Shown here one piece after another: positions 37,786 to 46,473 of a stretch of DNA of 64,000 nucleotides (the first letter of the stretch is position 1; every line of letters begins with the position of its first letter). The notes under the pieces are model-generated. The model was not told the origin of the DNA, made no database searches, and saw only the letters and a program-made list of their open reading frames with translations. The translations under genes were made by a program, and so were the position numbers. This DNA is from Kangiella aquimarina DSM 16071 (GTDB taxonomy: Bacteria; Pseudomonadota; Gammaproteobacteria; Enterobacterales; Kangiellaceae): positions 171,645 through 235,644 of the forward strand of contig NZ_KB893650.1 in NCBI RefSeq assembly GCF_000374105.1, read 5' to 3'.

Positions 37786-39615
37786 ATGCCGTTTCCTGAT
37801 TTGCCCAACAATCACGCTCTTTTTGTGCTGTTACTGACGGTTTTTGCGTTGTACCTGTTTCGTCGTGATGATATTCCGCTCGAAACTTCCTGCGTAATCG
37901 TATTGCTAGCCCTGACCATTGGCTTTAGCTTTGCTCCGTTTCATAATTTCAATGGCCGCCTTGAGCCAATGCAGTTCTTCAGTGGCTTTGGCCATGAAGC
38001 ACTGGTTGCTGTCTGCGCCCTGATGATTTGTGGGCAGGGCCTGGTGCGGACCGGAGCATTAGAGCCTATCGGACGATTTCTTGGCTCAATCTGGAAATCT
38101 GCACCACTCTTTTCCTTATTACTGACTTTATTGATTGCTGGCGCATTGAGCGCATTCGTTAATAACACCCCCATCGTGGTGTTGCTATTACCCATTCTGG
38201 TGAGCGTTGCGATCCGCACCAAAACTAGCCCTTCAGCACTATTGATGCCTATGGGTTTTGCCACCATCATTGGCGGTATGGCAACCACCATTGGTACTTC
38301 AACCAACCTGCTGGTTGTTTCTGTTGCTTCCGATCTTGGTTTACCTGACTTTGGTATGTTCGACTTCCTGGTTCCGGCCAGCATTGCAGCAATCGTCGCC
38401 ATCATCTATCTATGGCTGATTGCCCCGCGCATTCTACCCGAACGTCACGCGGTCATGAAAAACACTTCTCCACGCGTTTTCACAGCTCAACTTCATATTG
38501 AGAAAGGCTCTTTTGCAGACGGAAAAACCCTCTCCGAAGTCATTAATAAAACCGATGGCCAGATGAAGGTCGTGCGCATCCAGCGTGGCGAGGAAATTTC
38601 TATCGTTCCAATGCCCGATGCCAAAGTTAAGGCAGGCGATCGACTACGCGTTATCGATACTCCGGAACACCTGAAAGAATATGAGCAAGTTTTAGGGGCC
38701 AAACTTTATCGTCGCGGTAAGCAGATCAGTGAGGATCACCCCTTAACCGCCGAAAACCAGCAGCTTTCAGAAATTGTTGTTACCCCAGGTTCACCACTGG
38801 CAGGGCGTACTCTTAAGGATGTCGAATTTATTGATCAGTATGGCCTTGTAGCCATTGCTTTGCACCGTGGTGATAGCGTTGTCGACATGCACAATAAAGG
38901 ACTGGGCACGGTCACTTTGCATGTTGGCGATGTACTATTGGTGCAGGGTGGCCAGAAAGATATTGCCGAGTTTAAGAAAAGCGGCGAGATCCTGATTCTT
39001 GATGCCACCACCGACCTTCCAAAATCTCACCGTGCGCCACGCGCCCTTTTTATCATGGGCATGGTTGTTTTATTGGCAGCAATTGGCGCGCTACCGATTG
39101 CCATCAGTGCGCTTGGCGGTGCTATGCTGATGATTCTTGTTCATTGCATGACCTGGCGCGAAGCCATGCATGCCCTAAGTGCGCAGGTCATTCTAATTGT
39201 CGCTTCGAGTCTGGCGCTTGGTATCGCCATGATTGAAACCGGCGCTGCTGAATATCTGGCGCAGGCCTTTGTTTCGTCGCTCTACGGTGCACCTCCCGCT
39301 CTGCTATTAAGCGGCCTGATGTTGCTGCTGGCGCTACTGACCAATGTTGTTTCCAACAACGCAGCAGCGGTTATTGGTACCCCAATTGCGGTCAGTATTG
39401 CCAATCAGCTGAATCTTCCTGCAGAACCCTTTGTAATCGCGGTTCTGTTTGGTGCCAATATGAGCTTCGCCACTCCGATGGCCTATAAAACCAATTTGCT
39501 GGTGATGAGTGCTGGCGGTTACAAGTTCTCGGATTTCATTAAAGTCGGTGTTCCGTTGGTTATCCTGATGTGGATTACCCTGTCCATTGTGCTGCCGATC
39601 CTTTATCAGTTCTAA
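37786..39615 (+). CDS. SLC13-type (DASS) permease with two TrkA-C domains
   Basis: Inner-membrane transporter of 609 residues with transmembrane halves at about 10-210 and 410-605. The helix-breaking signatures NNTPIVVLLLPIL and NVVSNNAAAVIGTPIAV are typical of the anion:sodium symporter superfamily. Between the halves lie two RCK_C/TrkA-C regulatory domains (about 225-300 and 320-395). This layout matches SAC1-type sulfate or related anion permeases. The substrate cannot be fixed from sequence. mutY starts 11 bp after the stop. Confidence 0.87.
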   Translation: MPFPDLPNNHALFVLLLTVFALYLFRRDDIPLETSCVIVLLALTIGFSFAPFHNFNGRLEPMQFFSGFGHEALVAVCALMICGQGLVRTGALEPIGRFLGSIWKSAPLFSLLLTLLIAGALSAFVNNTPIVVLLLPILVSVAIRTKTSPSALLMPMGFATIIGGMATTIGTSTNLLVVSVASDLGLPDFGMFDFLVPASIAAIVAIIYLWLIAPRILPERHAVMKNTSPRVFTAQLHIEKGSFADGKTLSEVINKTDGQMKVVRIQRGEEISIVPMPDAKVKAGDRLRVIDTPEHLKEYEQVLGAKLYRRGKQISEDHPLTAENQQLSEIVVTPGSPLAGRTLKDVEFIDQYGLVAIALHRGDSVVDMHNKGLGTVTLHVGDVLLVQGGQKDIAEFKKSGEILILDATTDLPKSHRAPRALFIMGMVVLLAAIGALPIAISALGGAMLMILVHCMTWREAMHALSAQVILIVASSLALGIAMIETGAAEYLAQAFVSSLYGAPPALLLSGLMLLLALLTNVVSNNAAAVIGTPIAVSIANQLNLPAEPFVIAVLFGANMSFATPMAYKTNLLVMSAGGYKFSDFIKVGVPLVILMWITLSIVLPILYQF

Positions 39616-39626
39616 CGACTATACAC

Positions 39627-40682
39627 ATGACAACACCTTGGTCACCCACAGACTTTTCTGCAAAGGTCATCGAGTATTACCATGCTCATGGTCGCAAGCA
39701 CCTTCCCTGGCAAGGTACTCAGGATCCATACAAAATCTGGCTGTCAGAAATCATGCTGCAGCAAACCCAGGTCACCACCGTCATTCCCTATTTTGAGCGT
39801 TTTATAGAGAGCTTCCCAACGGTTACAGACCTTGCGCAAGCGACGGATGATCAGGTGATGCAACACTGGAGTGGACTTGGTTATTACAGCCGCGCGCGCA
39901 ATCTGCACAAAGCCGCTCAAATCATCGAGACTGAATTTTCCGGAGTCTTCCCGCAAGACCCAGAGACTATTGAAACCTTGCCCGGCATTGGACGTTCGAC
40001 TGCAGGTGCCATCGCCTCTTTTGCCTTTGGCCAGCCCACTGCCATACTCGATGGCAACGTTAAACGTGTGCTGGCTCGCAGTTATGCCATTGAAGGCTGG
40101 CCAGGCAACGGCAAAGTATTAAAGGCATTGTGGCAACGAGCCGAAACTAACACTCCACAACAGGAAACCGCTGCCTACAACCAGGCCATGATGGATCTTG
40201 GAGCGATAGTCTGTACCCGCAGCAAGCCAGACTGTCCTGACTGCCCATTATCCAAGCACTGTCTGGCTTATAACTCCAACAGCATTGAGCAATATCCCGG
40301 CAAAAAGCCCAAGAAAGCGCGTCCCAGCAAGTCAGTCTATTGGCTGATTAACATACGACAAGAAAAAGTCCTGCTGCATAAACGCCCACCCAGTGGCATC
40401 TGGGGAGGACTCTGGGCTCTACCCGAAGTTCAGCAGAAAGAAATGAGCCCTGATCAGATCCAACAGCTCGATCCCTTTGTGCACAAATTCAGTCACTACG
40501 ATTTGCAGGTTCAGCCGCTTTTACTCAGTTCAAATGCCGATAAAGCATTAGTGGAAAAAAATTCCCATCCGAGTATCATGGAGCCCGCACAAGCAGACTG
40601 GTTTAGCCTAAACCAGCTGAACGAGATTGGCTTGCCCACTCCGGTCAGCAAACTCTTGGTGAAACTCCTCGAGGATTCCTAA
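39627..40682 (+). CDS. mutY: A/G-specific adenine DNA glycosylase
   Basis: Removes adenine mispaired with 8-oxoguanine. The 351 residues start at ATG 39627; the frame continues upstream inside the permease without homology. Visible are the catalytic Glu in LSEIMLQQTQV, the helix-hairpin-helix LPGIGRSTAGAIASFAFGQ with Asp in ILDGNVKRVLAR, the 4Fe-4S ligands C-x6-C-x2-C-x5-C (CTRSKPDCPDCPLSKHC) and a C-terminal NUDIX-like 8-oxoG recognition domain. yggX follows, the usual partner. Confidence 0.96.
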   Translation: MTTPWSPTDFSAKVIEYYHAHGRKHLPWQGTQDPYKIWLSEIMLQQTQVTTVIPYFERFIESFPTVTDLAQATDDQVMQHWSGLGYYSRARNLHKAAQIIETEFSGVFPQDPETIETLPGIGRSTAGAIASFAFGQPTAILDGNVKRVLARSYAIEGWPGNGKVLKALWQRAETNTPQQETAAYNQAMMDLGAIVCTRSKPDCPDCPLSKHCLAYNSNSIEQYPGKKPKKARPSKSVYWLINIRQEKVLLHKRPPSGIWGGLWALPEVQQKEMSPDQIQQLDPFVHKFSHYDLQVQPLLLSSNADKALVEKNSHPSIMEPAQADWFSLNQLNEIGLPTPVSKLLVKLLEDS

Positions 40683-40732
40683 GTTTTTTATTCCCAGGCA
40701 AACCACTCAACCGATGACAACTGGAGATAGAA

Positions 40733-41008
40733 ATGTCACGCACCGTATTCTGCAAAAAACTGCAAAAAGAAGCCGAAGGCCTATCCTTCAAACCATACCC
40801 AGGTGAACTTGGCGAAAAAATATACAATGAGATTTCCCAGGAAGCTTGGACCCAATGGTTGAACCATCAAACCATGCTGATCAATGAAAAAAGACTCAGC
40901 CTGATGGACCCACAGGCACAGTCCTATCTGGCCGAACAAATGGAAATGTATCTGTTTGGTGGAGACTACGAAAAGCCCGAAGGCTACGTCCCAGAAGAAG
41001 ACAAATAA
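40733..41008 (+). CDS. yggX: Probable Fe(II)-trafficking protein YggX
   Basis: A 91-residue protein that protects Fe-S clusters and is often co-transcribed with mutY. Family motifs are [32 protein letters not shown], [17 protein letters not shown] and the C-terminal [24 protein letters not shown] precedes the ATG. It is the last chromosomal gene before tRNA-Phe and the island. Confidence 0.95.
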   Translation: MSRTVFCKKLQKEAEGLSFKPYPGELGEKIYNEISQEAWTQWLNHQTMLINEKRLSLMDPQAQSYLAEQMEMYLFGGDYEKPEGYVPEEDK

Positions 41009-41099
41009 AGGCCCGTAAAGCTAAGCCCATAAAATTGCCAATAATTTTAAGAAAGGGGCTTGACTTAAAGCCTCTCAATCGGTTTAATACGCGTCCTGC

Positions 41100-41175
41100 G
41101 GCCTGGTAGCTCAGTTGGTAGAGCGGAGGATTGAAAATCCTTGTGTCGGCAGTTCAATTCTGCCCCGGGCCACCA
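41100..41175 (+). tRNA. tRNA-Phe (anticodon GAA)
   Basis: A complete 76-nt cloverleaf. The acceptor stem is GGCCTGG with CCGGGCC, the D arm GCTC/GAGC, the anticodon stem GAGGA with TCCTT around loop TTGAAAA (anticodon GAA), the variable loop GTGTC, and the T arm GGCAG/CTGCC with TTCAATT. CCA is encoded. Its 3' half is the left attachment repeat of the island, so the tRNA remains intact after integration. Confidence 0.97.
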
Positions 41176-41181
41176 TTATTC
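41127..41181 (+). repeat. attL: 55-bp direct repeat (3' half of tRNA-Phe)
   Basis: Starts in the anticodon stem and runs through the tRNA 3' end to TTATTC. It is identical over 55 bp to 52191-52245. The flanking bases differ on both sides, which fixes the limits of identity. Confidence 0.93.
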
Positions 41182-41193
41182 TATATAAAACAA

Positions 41194-41219
41194 GGCGTTA
41201 CAGATGTAACGCCTTTTTT
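41194..41219 (+). terminator. Terminator after tRNA-Phe, supplied by the island
   Basis: Perfect 8-bp stem GGCGTTAC, AGAT loop, GTAACGCC and six T. It lies inside the island and would replace the chromosomal terminator that integration displaced to 52251-52278. Confidence 0.88.
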
Positions 41220-41240
41220 ATTGCCTATAATTTATTCAGT

Positions 41241-41259
41241 GGGCTACCTATGGGCTACC
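41241..41259 (+). promoter_or_regulatory. Putative integrase arm-type sites, left end
   Basis: Two copies of GGGCTACC at 41241-41248 and 41252-41259, starts 11 bp apart, 60 bp inside attL. The same pair with the same spacing is at 52057-52075. The remaining stretch to 41333 shows nothing else I can support. Confidence 0.6.
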
Positions 41260-41333
41260 CGCCAGGTTAATAGTAGATACAATTTAGACAATACTCTCAT
41301 TTATTTAGAGATTTTAAATTATACTTTGTTTAG

Positions 41334-42413
41334 TTAAGCGATAATGTTGTTTCTTTTGAACCAATCTCTTAGACGCCTCAAAGTAATATACTTTGCTCCT
41401 GTACCCTTGTATTGCTCCTTAAAACTACTCCAATTAGAAATTATGATTCTTTTTACATTTTCTAATTGTTCTTTATCATTGTTTATAATTGCTAACACGC
41501 AGTCTGATAGATGAACATCTCGCTCAAAATTTAAAATTTCTATATGCTCCATTTTCGGGATTCCAACTCTCGGTAACAGGATCGCTCTGCCTTTTATTAT
41601 CCCTTTCTTAGAACAGCTAACGAATTGCTTTTGTGATTCCCCACCACAAATAAGATCTTTTATATTTTTTGTGTGTACGAACTGAGCCCCTGTATCAGAG
41701 CTAAATTCCTCGACACTGTGTACTTGGAGCCCACCCCTTATAATTTCTACATTCGCTTTCACCATATCTGAAGAAAAATAGAATTCGCCACTTAAACTCT
41801 CTTCAAGCTTTGTCTTTCTAACCAGTTTTATTGCCACAGTGTGAACAGTTGCGCTATGAAATGTTTTAGACTCTAAACACTTCAAAACTTGTATCTCATA
41901 GTACTTCCCCAAAACAGCTCTGGAAGCCTCATCAACTTCTGAAAATAAAAGTGATTCAGGTACTATTGCTAAAATTCCGTACTCCGGCTCAAAAATTTCT
42001 AAACTCTTAAGTATATATCCCATTGCAGTACTGCATTTTATAGAGACACCTTTAAAATTGACTAGTACATGTTTTCCTTTTGCTTGACTAAAGGGGGGGT
42101 TTAGTAATAACAAGTCACAATCATCCTTGCTCCTCAATATTGAAGTCTTATTCATACTTTGAGGGTTTAATAAATCAGCAACGGATAATCTCCAATGTGG
42201 CTTCGCTTTTCTGAGAGAATTTATAATTTTAATATCTCTATCTATTCCAGAAATTTTGATATTTCCTGAGTACAAAGTTGAGGCCGCAATTAGTAAGTTT
42301 CCAGATCCGCATGTTGGGTCAACACAATGCCTTGGAATTGGAAACTCCGCTAGTTCAAGTAGTTCTTTAGCTACGAGTAATGGTGTGAAATATTGGTCTG
42401 TTCGAGTATACAT
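41334..42413 (-). CDS. N6-adenine DNA methyltransferase, last gene of the putative defence operon
   Basis: A 359-residue methyltransferase of the gamma N6_Mtase (HsdM/TaqI-like) type. Motif I is VDPTCGSGNLL (about 31-41) and the catalytic motif IV is NPPF (about 104-107), followed by a short C-terminal region resembling a target-recognition module (PRVGIPKM to RRLRDWFKR). I start at ATG 42413, one base after the previous stop (TAA-A-ATG). No restriction endonuclease or HsdS gene is adjacent. It could mark self DNA or modify a nucleic acid for its operon partners. AT-rich, unlike the host. Methyltransferase fold is certain; DNA as substrate is likely. Confidence 0.85.
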   Translation of the reverse strand: MYTRTDQYFTPLLVAKELLELAEFPIPRHCVDPTCGSGNLLIAASTLYSGNIKISGIDRDIKIINSLRKAKPHWRLSVADLLNPQSMNKTSILRSKDDCDLLLLNPPFSQAKGKHVLVNFKGVSIKCSTAMGYILKSLEIFEPEYGILAIVPESLLFSEVDEASRAVLGKYYEIQVLKCLESKTFHSATVHTVAIKLVRKTKLEESLSGEFYFSSDMVKANVEIIRGGLQVHSVEEFSSDTGAQFVHTKNIKDLICGGESQKQFVSCSKKGIIKGRAILLPRVGIPKMEHIEILNFERDVHLSDCVLAIINNDKEQLENVKRIIISNWSSFKEQYKGTGAKYITLRRLRDWFKRNNIIA

Positions 42414-42414
42414 T

Positions 42415-43335
42415 TTACTGAATCTTATATAGGTGGTATAAAGCTTTTCCCTCGGTTCTGCCACTTTTCCCTAATGGATTATCATATAATAGTTCAGCTG
42501 ATTCAGGATAATCTATCATGAATAATACTGCCCCTAGACCATGCGGCTTTGTCCCAACAGGTGCTATATAAATATAATGATTTGGATAGCTTTCTCTAAG
42601 CCTAACTAAAATTTCATACACTTCAAATGGGCAACTTGCTCTAGCGGCCCTCAATTTATTAGCGCTGATTTTTTTTAACATGCTTTTATTACAAGTTACT
42701 GTATAAGTAGGATATTGCACTTTAAACCCCGGCACCCCAACAATAGGTATAACTTCTGGCGCAGGCTCTATTTCCATTAGTAGCCTTGTAGGCCGACTAC
42801 CCTCAAAGCCCAGCATTGTAACAAATAATGCCTCCTGCCCCTCTTTAGGCCCGTCTAAAACTGAAAAAGTTGGCAGTGGAACCATGCTTTCAAAGCTTGT
42901 TGTCAAATCAAATACTGTTTCTGACGAGGGACTTGGATGTTTAGCGTATTTTCCTGGCTCAACATATAACACTCGACAATCGATTCCAAAGTTTTTAACA
43001 GTCCTTATTATTGGTGCCCAAACATTATGCCTCATGCTTGTAATATCTATTAATGCACTCCTATTACCAATTAGTTCTTTTATTCTGTTAATATTTTTTA
43101 GCTCTATTTCTTCTTTTGGCTTTCCTTCTACATTAACTGAAATCAATTCATGTCCAATGCGTTCAATTTCGATAACTCGTGCTGGGTCACTTTTCTTCAA
43201 TTCTTGCCACAATGGAACCTCGCCTCTCGCTTCTTGCCCTTTGTGAGCTTCAGAAATAATGACAACCTCATCTTCGAGTAAGTTCTCTCTACTTATTTCA
43301 CTTAACCTTAAAGTTCGAGGGTCAGGATACTTCAT
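42415..43335 (-). CDS. Unrecognised Rossmann-like protein with GTKP motif (possible nucleotide sensor)
   Basis: A protein of 306 residues, third in the operon, starting at ATG 43335 one base after the ATPase stop. I cannot name its family. Two Rossmann-like halves can be seen. One has a hydrophobic strand ending IDITSMRH at about residue 95, followed by helix and strand (CRVLYVEPG). The other ends with YIYIAPVGTKPHGLGAVLF at about 254-272. A strand running into a G-T-K-P turn resembles the ligand loop of CARF-type cyclic-nucleotide sensors. The similarity is by eye only and unproven. No membrane segments or signal peptide. Confidence 0.7.
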   Translation of the reverse strand: MKYPDPRTLRLSEISRENLLEDEVVIISEAHKGQEARGEVPLWQELKKSDPARVIEIERIGHELISVNVEGKPKEEIELKNINRIKELIGNRSALIDITSMRHNVWAPIIRTVKNFGIDCRVLYVEPGKYAKHPSPSSETVFDLTTSFESMVPLPTFSVLDGPKEGQEALFVTMLGFEGSRPTRLLMEIEPAPEVIPIVGVPGFKVQYPTYTVTCNKSMLKKISANKLRAARASCPFEVYEILVRLRESYPNHYIYIAPVGTKPHGLGAVLFMIDYPESAELLYDNPLGKSGRTEGKALYHLYKIQ

Positions 43336-43336
43336 T

Positions 43337-45214
43337 TTACTCGCCACCCTCATAATATGTTGAGAAAAATGCTAGCTGTTCAGGCAACTCTTGTAATGGA
43401 GTGCTTCCTACAGACTCATCGCTTGATTTTATCAGTTTCGAAATAGCTTGAGCAGGATTGCTTTCAATAACTTGCAGAAGAGTTTTTGCGTCAAATGTAG
43501 TTCTTCTTTTCTTTCGGTGAGATATTTCAAAATAACCGGTAAAAATTCTATGAAGCCTGAACTCTTCATCTTTCATTTCATGCGGAGTGGTAGCTTTTGT
43601 CCTTGGCTCTTCTTCAAAAGCTAAATGTCCAACACCTTCTTTTAGCAACTTCAACAGTCTTTCCAGACTCACATCATCTCCTGTAAGAATAAATGAATTT
43701 GTTTCTGGTGATTTTGATAGTGGGTTCCTTGCAAATTCGAAGAAAACTTTACCAATTGCTAACACTAATCGTTTAAGTTGTACACCATTATCTGCCAGGC
43801 CCTCAAGTTGATTCAATCTTCTTTTGCCAACTTCTCTTGCAGCTAATGTTTGAGACTTAGGCGAAAGCGTAATCTCTCCTTCTCCTATTTGAGTATCTTT
43901 TATTTCTAACTTTAGAGCCTTATCTATCAATTCAAGAAAGTACCGAATATTTCCTGAAGATAATGTTATAAAGATTCGCTCTCCACAATAATACTTCCTT
44001 ATTCTCTGCCCTTTATTCCCTTTAGATATCCAAAACAAGCTTGCATAAGCATGATTATTTAGCCTGTTTTTCCATACATCTTCATTTAAGTACCAATCCA
44101 TAGCCAATTCTTTTATATCCTCATCAGTTTTTTCACTCCAATATTTAAGGAAGCTCAAATTAATACTGCTCATACTTTTAAAGTAATTTTTTACCTTGTC
44201 GTCCATGCTATCAATGGTAGCTTTAACGTCTTTTGCAATTTTTGCAGCGCCTAAACGCTCGGCTTCTTCTTCTAAAGTTAGCTCTTCAAGAAACTCTTTA
44301 ATATTTTGCGGAAAGTTAATTCCTTGTCTTATTCCAAATTTGAGCCTTAAATTTGCAACAGCGTTAGCAAAGTAATCAAATCCTTCATCAACTATTTCTA
44401 TTTCTTGATAGTCATCAGGCACTCTTAGAAGATCTTGACCATCATATGTTCGTTTATTTCTAAATCCGTTTTTTCTAACGCCCACTTTATATGACAACGG
44501 TCGCTCAGCATGCTTTATATATGTATTTAAAACACTTTGGTGCTGATCAGGCACGTTCTCATATTCATCTATACAACAAAATATTGTTTTCTCTCCAAGC
44601 AACCCCGATTCTTTTAACAAAGTAGCAAATAATTTTAGAGGGGATTCCGCTATTGAGAGCGCAGGCTTGTAAGAACTTTCACTATACAAATTATTAACAT
44701 ATATTTGTAATCTTGATATTGCTTTATTTATATTAGATGACAGCTCAGTTAAGTTAGAAGCGCCTTCAACTGCAAGATCTATTGAAATTTGATTAATGTA
44801 TTCTTCATCTAGCTGCTTCCCTGTTTTATCTTGCAAAAAAGCGGTTAATAACACTAACTCTTTACATGCTAACAAGTTAAAATAATGCGCAAATAATTTC
44901 TGCCATTCCTCTTCAGTTGCTCCCCTTCCTTGAAAGACCTGAACCCTATTTTTATTCATCCTTATTAATATTCCTAGAAATTCCTGGTCACTAAAGCTTT
45001 GATTGCTTTCTACCAATCTCTCATATGTCGAATCAAACCTTAATGATTTTAGAGCAGTTGTTTTACCTGTACCCCTGCCTCCGATTAGAACACTGGGCCT
45101 TATACTTTGTAGTTTTGATAAGTAAGTTGGCTCTACAAATATTTCTTTAAAATGCTTATCTGCCCACTCAGCTCTATTTTCGTTAAATAGGTTCTCAAGT
45201 ACTTCTTTTTTCAT
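43337..45214 (-). CDS. ORC/CDC6-like AAA+ ATPase of the putative defence operon
   Basis: A 625-residue P-loop ATPase. Walker A is GGRGTGKTT (about 43-51) and Walker B is FCCIDEYEN (about 212-220). A sensor-like basic stretch YKVGVRKNGF and a large C-terminal region (about 300-625) with helical character follow. The ORC/CDC6-like shape next to a phosphoribosyltransferase matches PRTase-CE conflict systems as I remember them from comparative genomics. The start at 45214 follows AGAGG and is one base after the previous stop (TAA-G-ATG); the open frame reaches further upstream into the PRTase gene. It probably acts as a switch that recognises nucleic acid and controls the effector. Confidence 0.82.
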   Translation of the reverse strand: MKKEVLENLFNENRAEWADKHFKEIFVEPTYLSKLQSIRPSVLIGGRGTGKTTALKSLRFDSTYERLVESNQSFSDQEFLGILIRMNKNRVQVFQGRGATEEEWQKLFAHYFNLLACKELVLLTAFLQDKTGKQLDEEYINQISIDLAVEGASNLTELSSNINKAISRLQIYVNNLYSESSYKPALSIAESPLKLFATLLKESGLLGEKTIFCCIDEYENVPDQHQSVLNTYIKHAERPLSYKVGVRKNGFRNKRTYDGQDLLRVPDDYQEIEIVDEGFDYFANAVANLRLKFGIRQGINFPQNIKEFLEELTLEEEAERLGAAKIAKDVKATIDSMDDKVKNYFKSMSSINLSFLKYWSEKTDEDIKELAMDWYLNEDVWKNRLNNHAYASLFWISKGNKGQRIRKYYCGERIFITLSSGNIRYFLELIDKALKLEIKDTQIGEGEITLSPKSQTLAAREVGKRRLNQLEGLADNGVQLKRLVLAIGKVFFEFARNPLSKSPETNSFILTGDDVSLERLLKLLKEGVGHLAFEEEPRTKATTPHEMKDEEFRLHRIFTGYFEISHRKKRRTTFDAKTLLQVIESNPAQAISKLIKSSDESVGSTPLQELPEQLAFFSTYYEGGE

Positions 45215-45215
45215 C

Positions 45216-46079
45216 TTACGACCTCTTAAAAAGTGGAACCCAATTCTCAGAACCAGGCGCCCAAAATATCGGTAATGTTGCATCTGGCACAGAGTGCTCA
45301 AATGCAATCAGCAGACCTATACGCTTATACCCATATTTTTTGTGTTCTTTTATTGCCATATAATGTTCAGTTGGCTGCAATCTTCTACTGTATTTATCTA
45401 AAAACAAGTCTAACTCTAAGTGAGTATAACCCTTAAGATCTATACTCTTTATGCTTATTGAATCATCTAACACATGACATGGAATTACCTGGACGCCACT
45501 AACGCTTTTATTAATCTCTTTCAATCCATTAATTGTTGTTGCTATAGTTACATATACCGCACAGAAAGGTTTCTTCTCCATTACTTTTTCAAATGATACT
45601 CCATTATAAAATTCTGTGTTTTTCCACATCTTAATGAACTGGTCGCCGGAACCAACAAAATCATCAAGAAATACCACCATATTGCCATTCTCAGCATGTA
45701 TAATTGCTTTTCTAGTATCTACTAATAAATCATCTGGTATTTCTAATAACTGTCTTGCTTTCCTTACAATATAATATCCAGAATCTGTGATACTAGAACT
45801 TTCTCCTTTCACAGGTGTAAAATAAGCCGTGTTAATTTTATCAGTGATATCAGTTATTGAACCCAGCGAGTCATATGCTGACTGTAATAATTTATCCGTG
45901 AATCGTTGACTGTAAAAAATAAAATGGTCTAGCAATATTGTTGCTATTTCTTTATCTTCAGGCTCAAAATTGTTGAGCCATCCTCTAGGATCTAGTTTTT
46001 GCTCTTCCGCCCATAACCCACAAGCACTTAATGCTTCACATTTACTTATTACTTCTTTCTGGTATACGTCCCCGCGCAC
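45216..46079 (-). CDS. Phosphoribosyltransferase-fold protein (PRTase-CE-like), first gene of the defence operon
   Basis: A 287-residue protein with a type I phosphoribosyltransferase core. The PRPP loop is visible as hydrophobic-DD-x4-G-x-Q, VVFLDDFVGSGDQF, at about 135-148. An upstream helical region (about 1-90) and a downstream strand-helix region (about 170-287) are not shared with nucleotide-salvage enzymes. It starts with GTG behind AGAGGA at good spacing. No purine or pyrimidine pathway genes are near, so salvage is unlikely. In conflict systems such enzymes are proposed to attack or modify nucleotides or nucleic acids (inference). Confidence 0.8.
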   Translation of the reverse strand: MRGDVYQKEVISKCEALSACGLWAEEQKLDPRGWLNNFEPEDKEIATILLDHFIFYSQRFTDKLLQSAYDSLGSITDITDKINTAYFTPVKGESSSITDSGYYIVRKARQLLEIPDDLLVDTRKAIIHAENGNMVVFLDDFVGSGDQFIKMWKNTEFYNGVSFEKVMEKKPFCAVYVTIATTINGLKEINKSVSGVQVIPCHVLDDSISIKSIDLKGYTHLELDLFLDKYSRRLQPTEHYMAIKEHKKYGYKRIGLLIAFEHSVPDATLPIFWAPGSENWVPLFKRS

Positions 46080-46213
46080 TTTATTTTCCTCTAGTTAGTT
46101 TTTTCCTTTGAATTCTCACAAGGGTGATTATGGATAAGAACTAATAGAATATTACTATTTACTGGTGTTATTTTATCCCTCAAGGAACTAAGAATAGTTG
46201 AAACTCTCTTATA

Positions 46214-46266
46214 TTGCTATAAAGGTTTACTATAATTGAATTATATACTCACTTACACTATAGCAA
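46214..46266 (-). promoter_or_regulatory. Candidate promoter and operator of the defence operon (gene-less stretch 46080-46473)
   Basis: The 394 bp upstream of the PRTase gene contain no convincing gene and are AT-rich. On the minus strand a perfect TATAAT occupies 46245-46240. It is enclosed by an 8-bp inverted repeat, TTGCTATA (46214-46221) and TATAGCAA (46259-46266); read on the minus strand, the latter supplies a TTGCTA -35-like hexamer at a short 15-bp spacing. This suggests a repressible promoter with a leader of roughly 150 nt. Confidence 0.4.
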
Positions 46267-46473
46267 CCTTATATATGCATCAAGTTACGTCTTGATCCAC
46301 ATCCTCATACACCAATGATTATATCCTTTTACTATGTACCAGATAGGCAATTTAAGCCAGATCCAGTATTTCTTCTCGCCCCATTCACTTCACTATAGTT
46401 ATGTTTTAGGGTTGTAACTCCCCAAATTTTTCATATCCCTTGGACGACTAGTTCGGAGTTAATAGGCTTAGTT

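Noticed and set aside
41334-46079. Classical type I restriction-modification system
   Set aside because: A methyltransferase is present, but there is no HsdS-type specificity subunit and no HsdR helicase-nuclease; the ATPase lacks helicase motifs.
41334-46473. Retron or CRISPR component
   Set aside because: No reverse transcriptase, no direct-repeat array and no Cas gene anywhere in the window.
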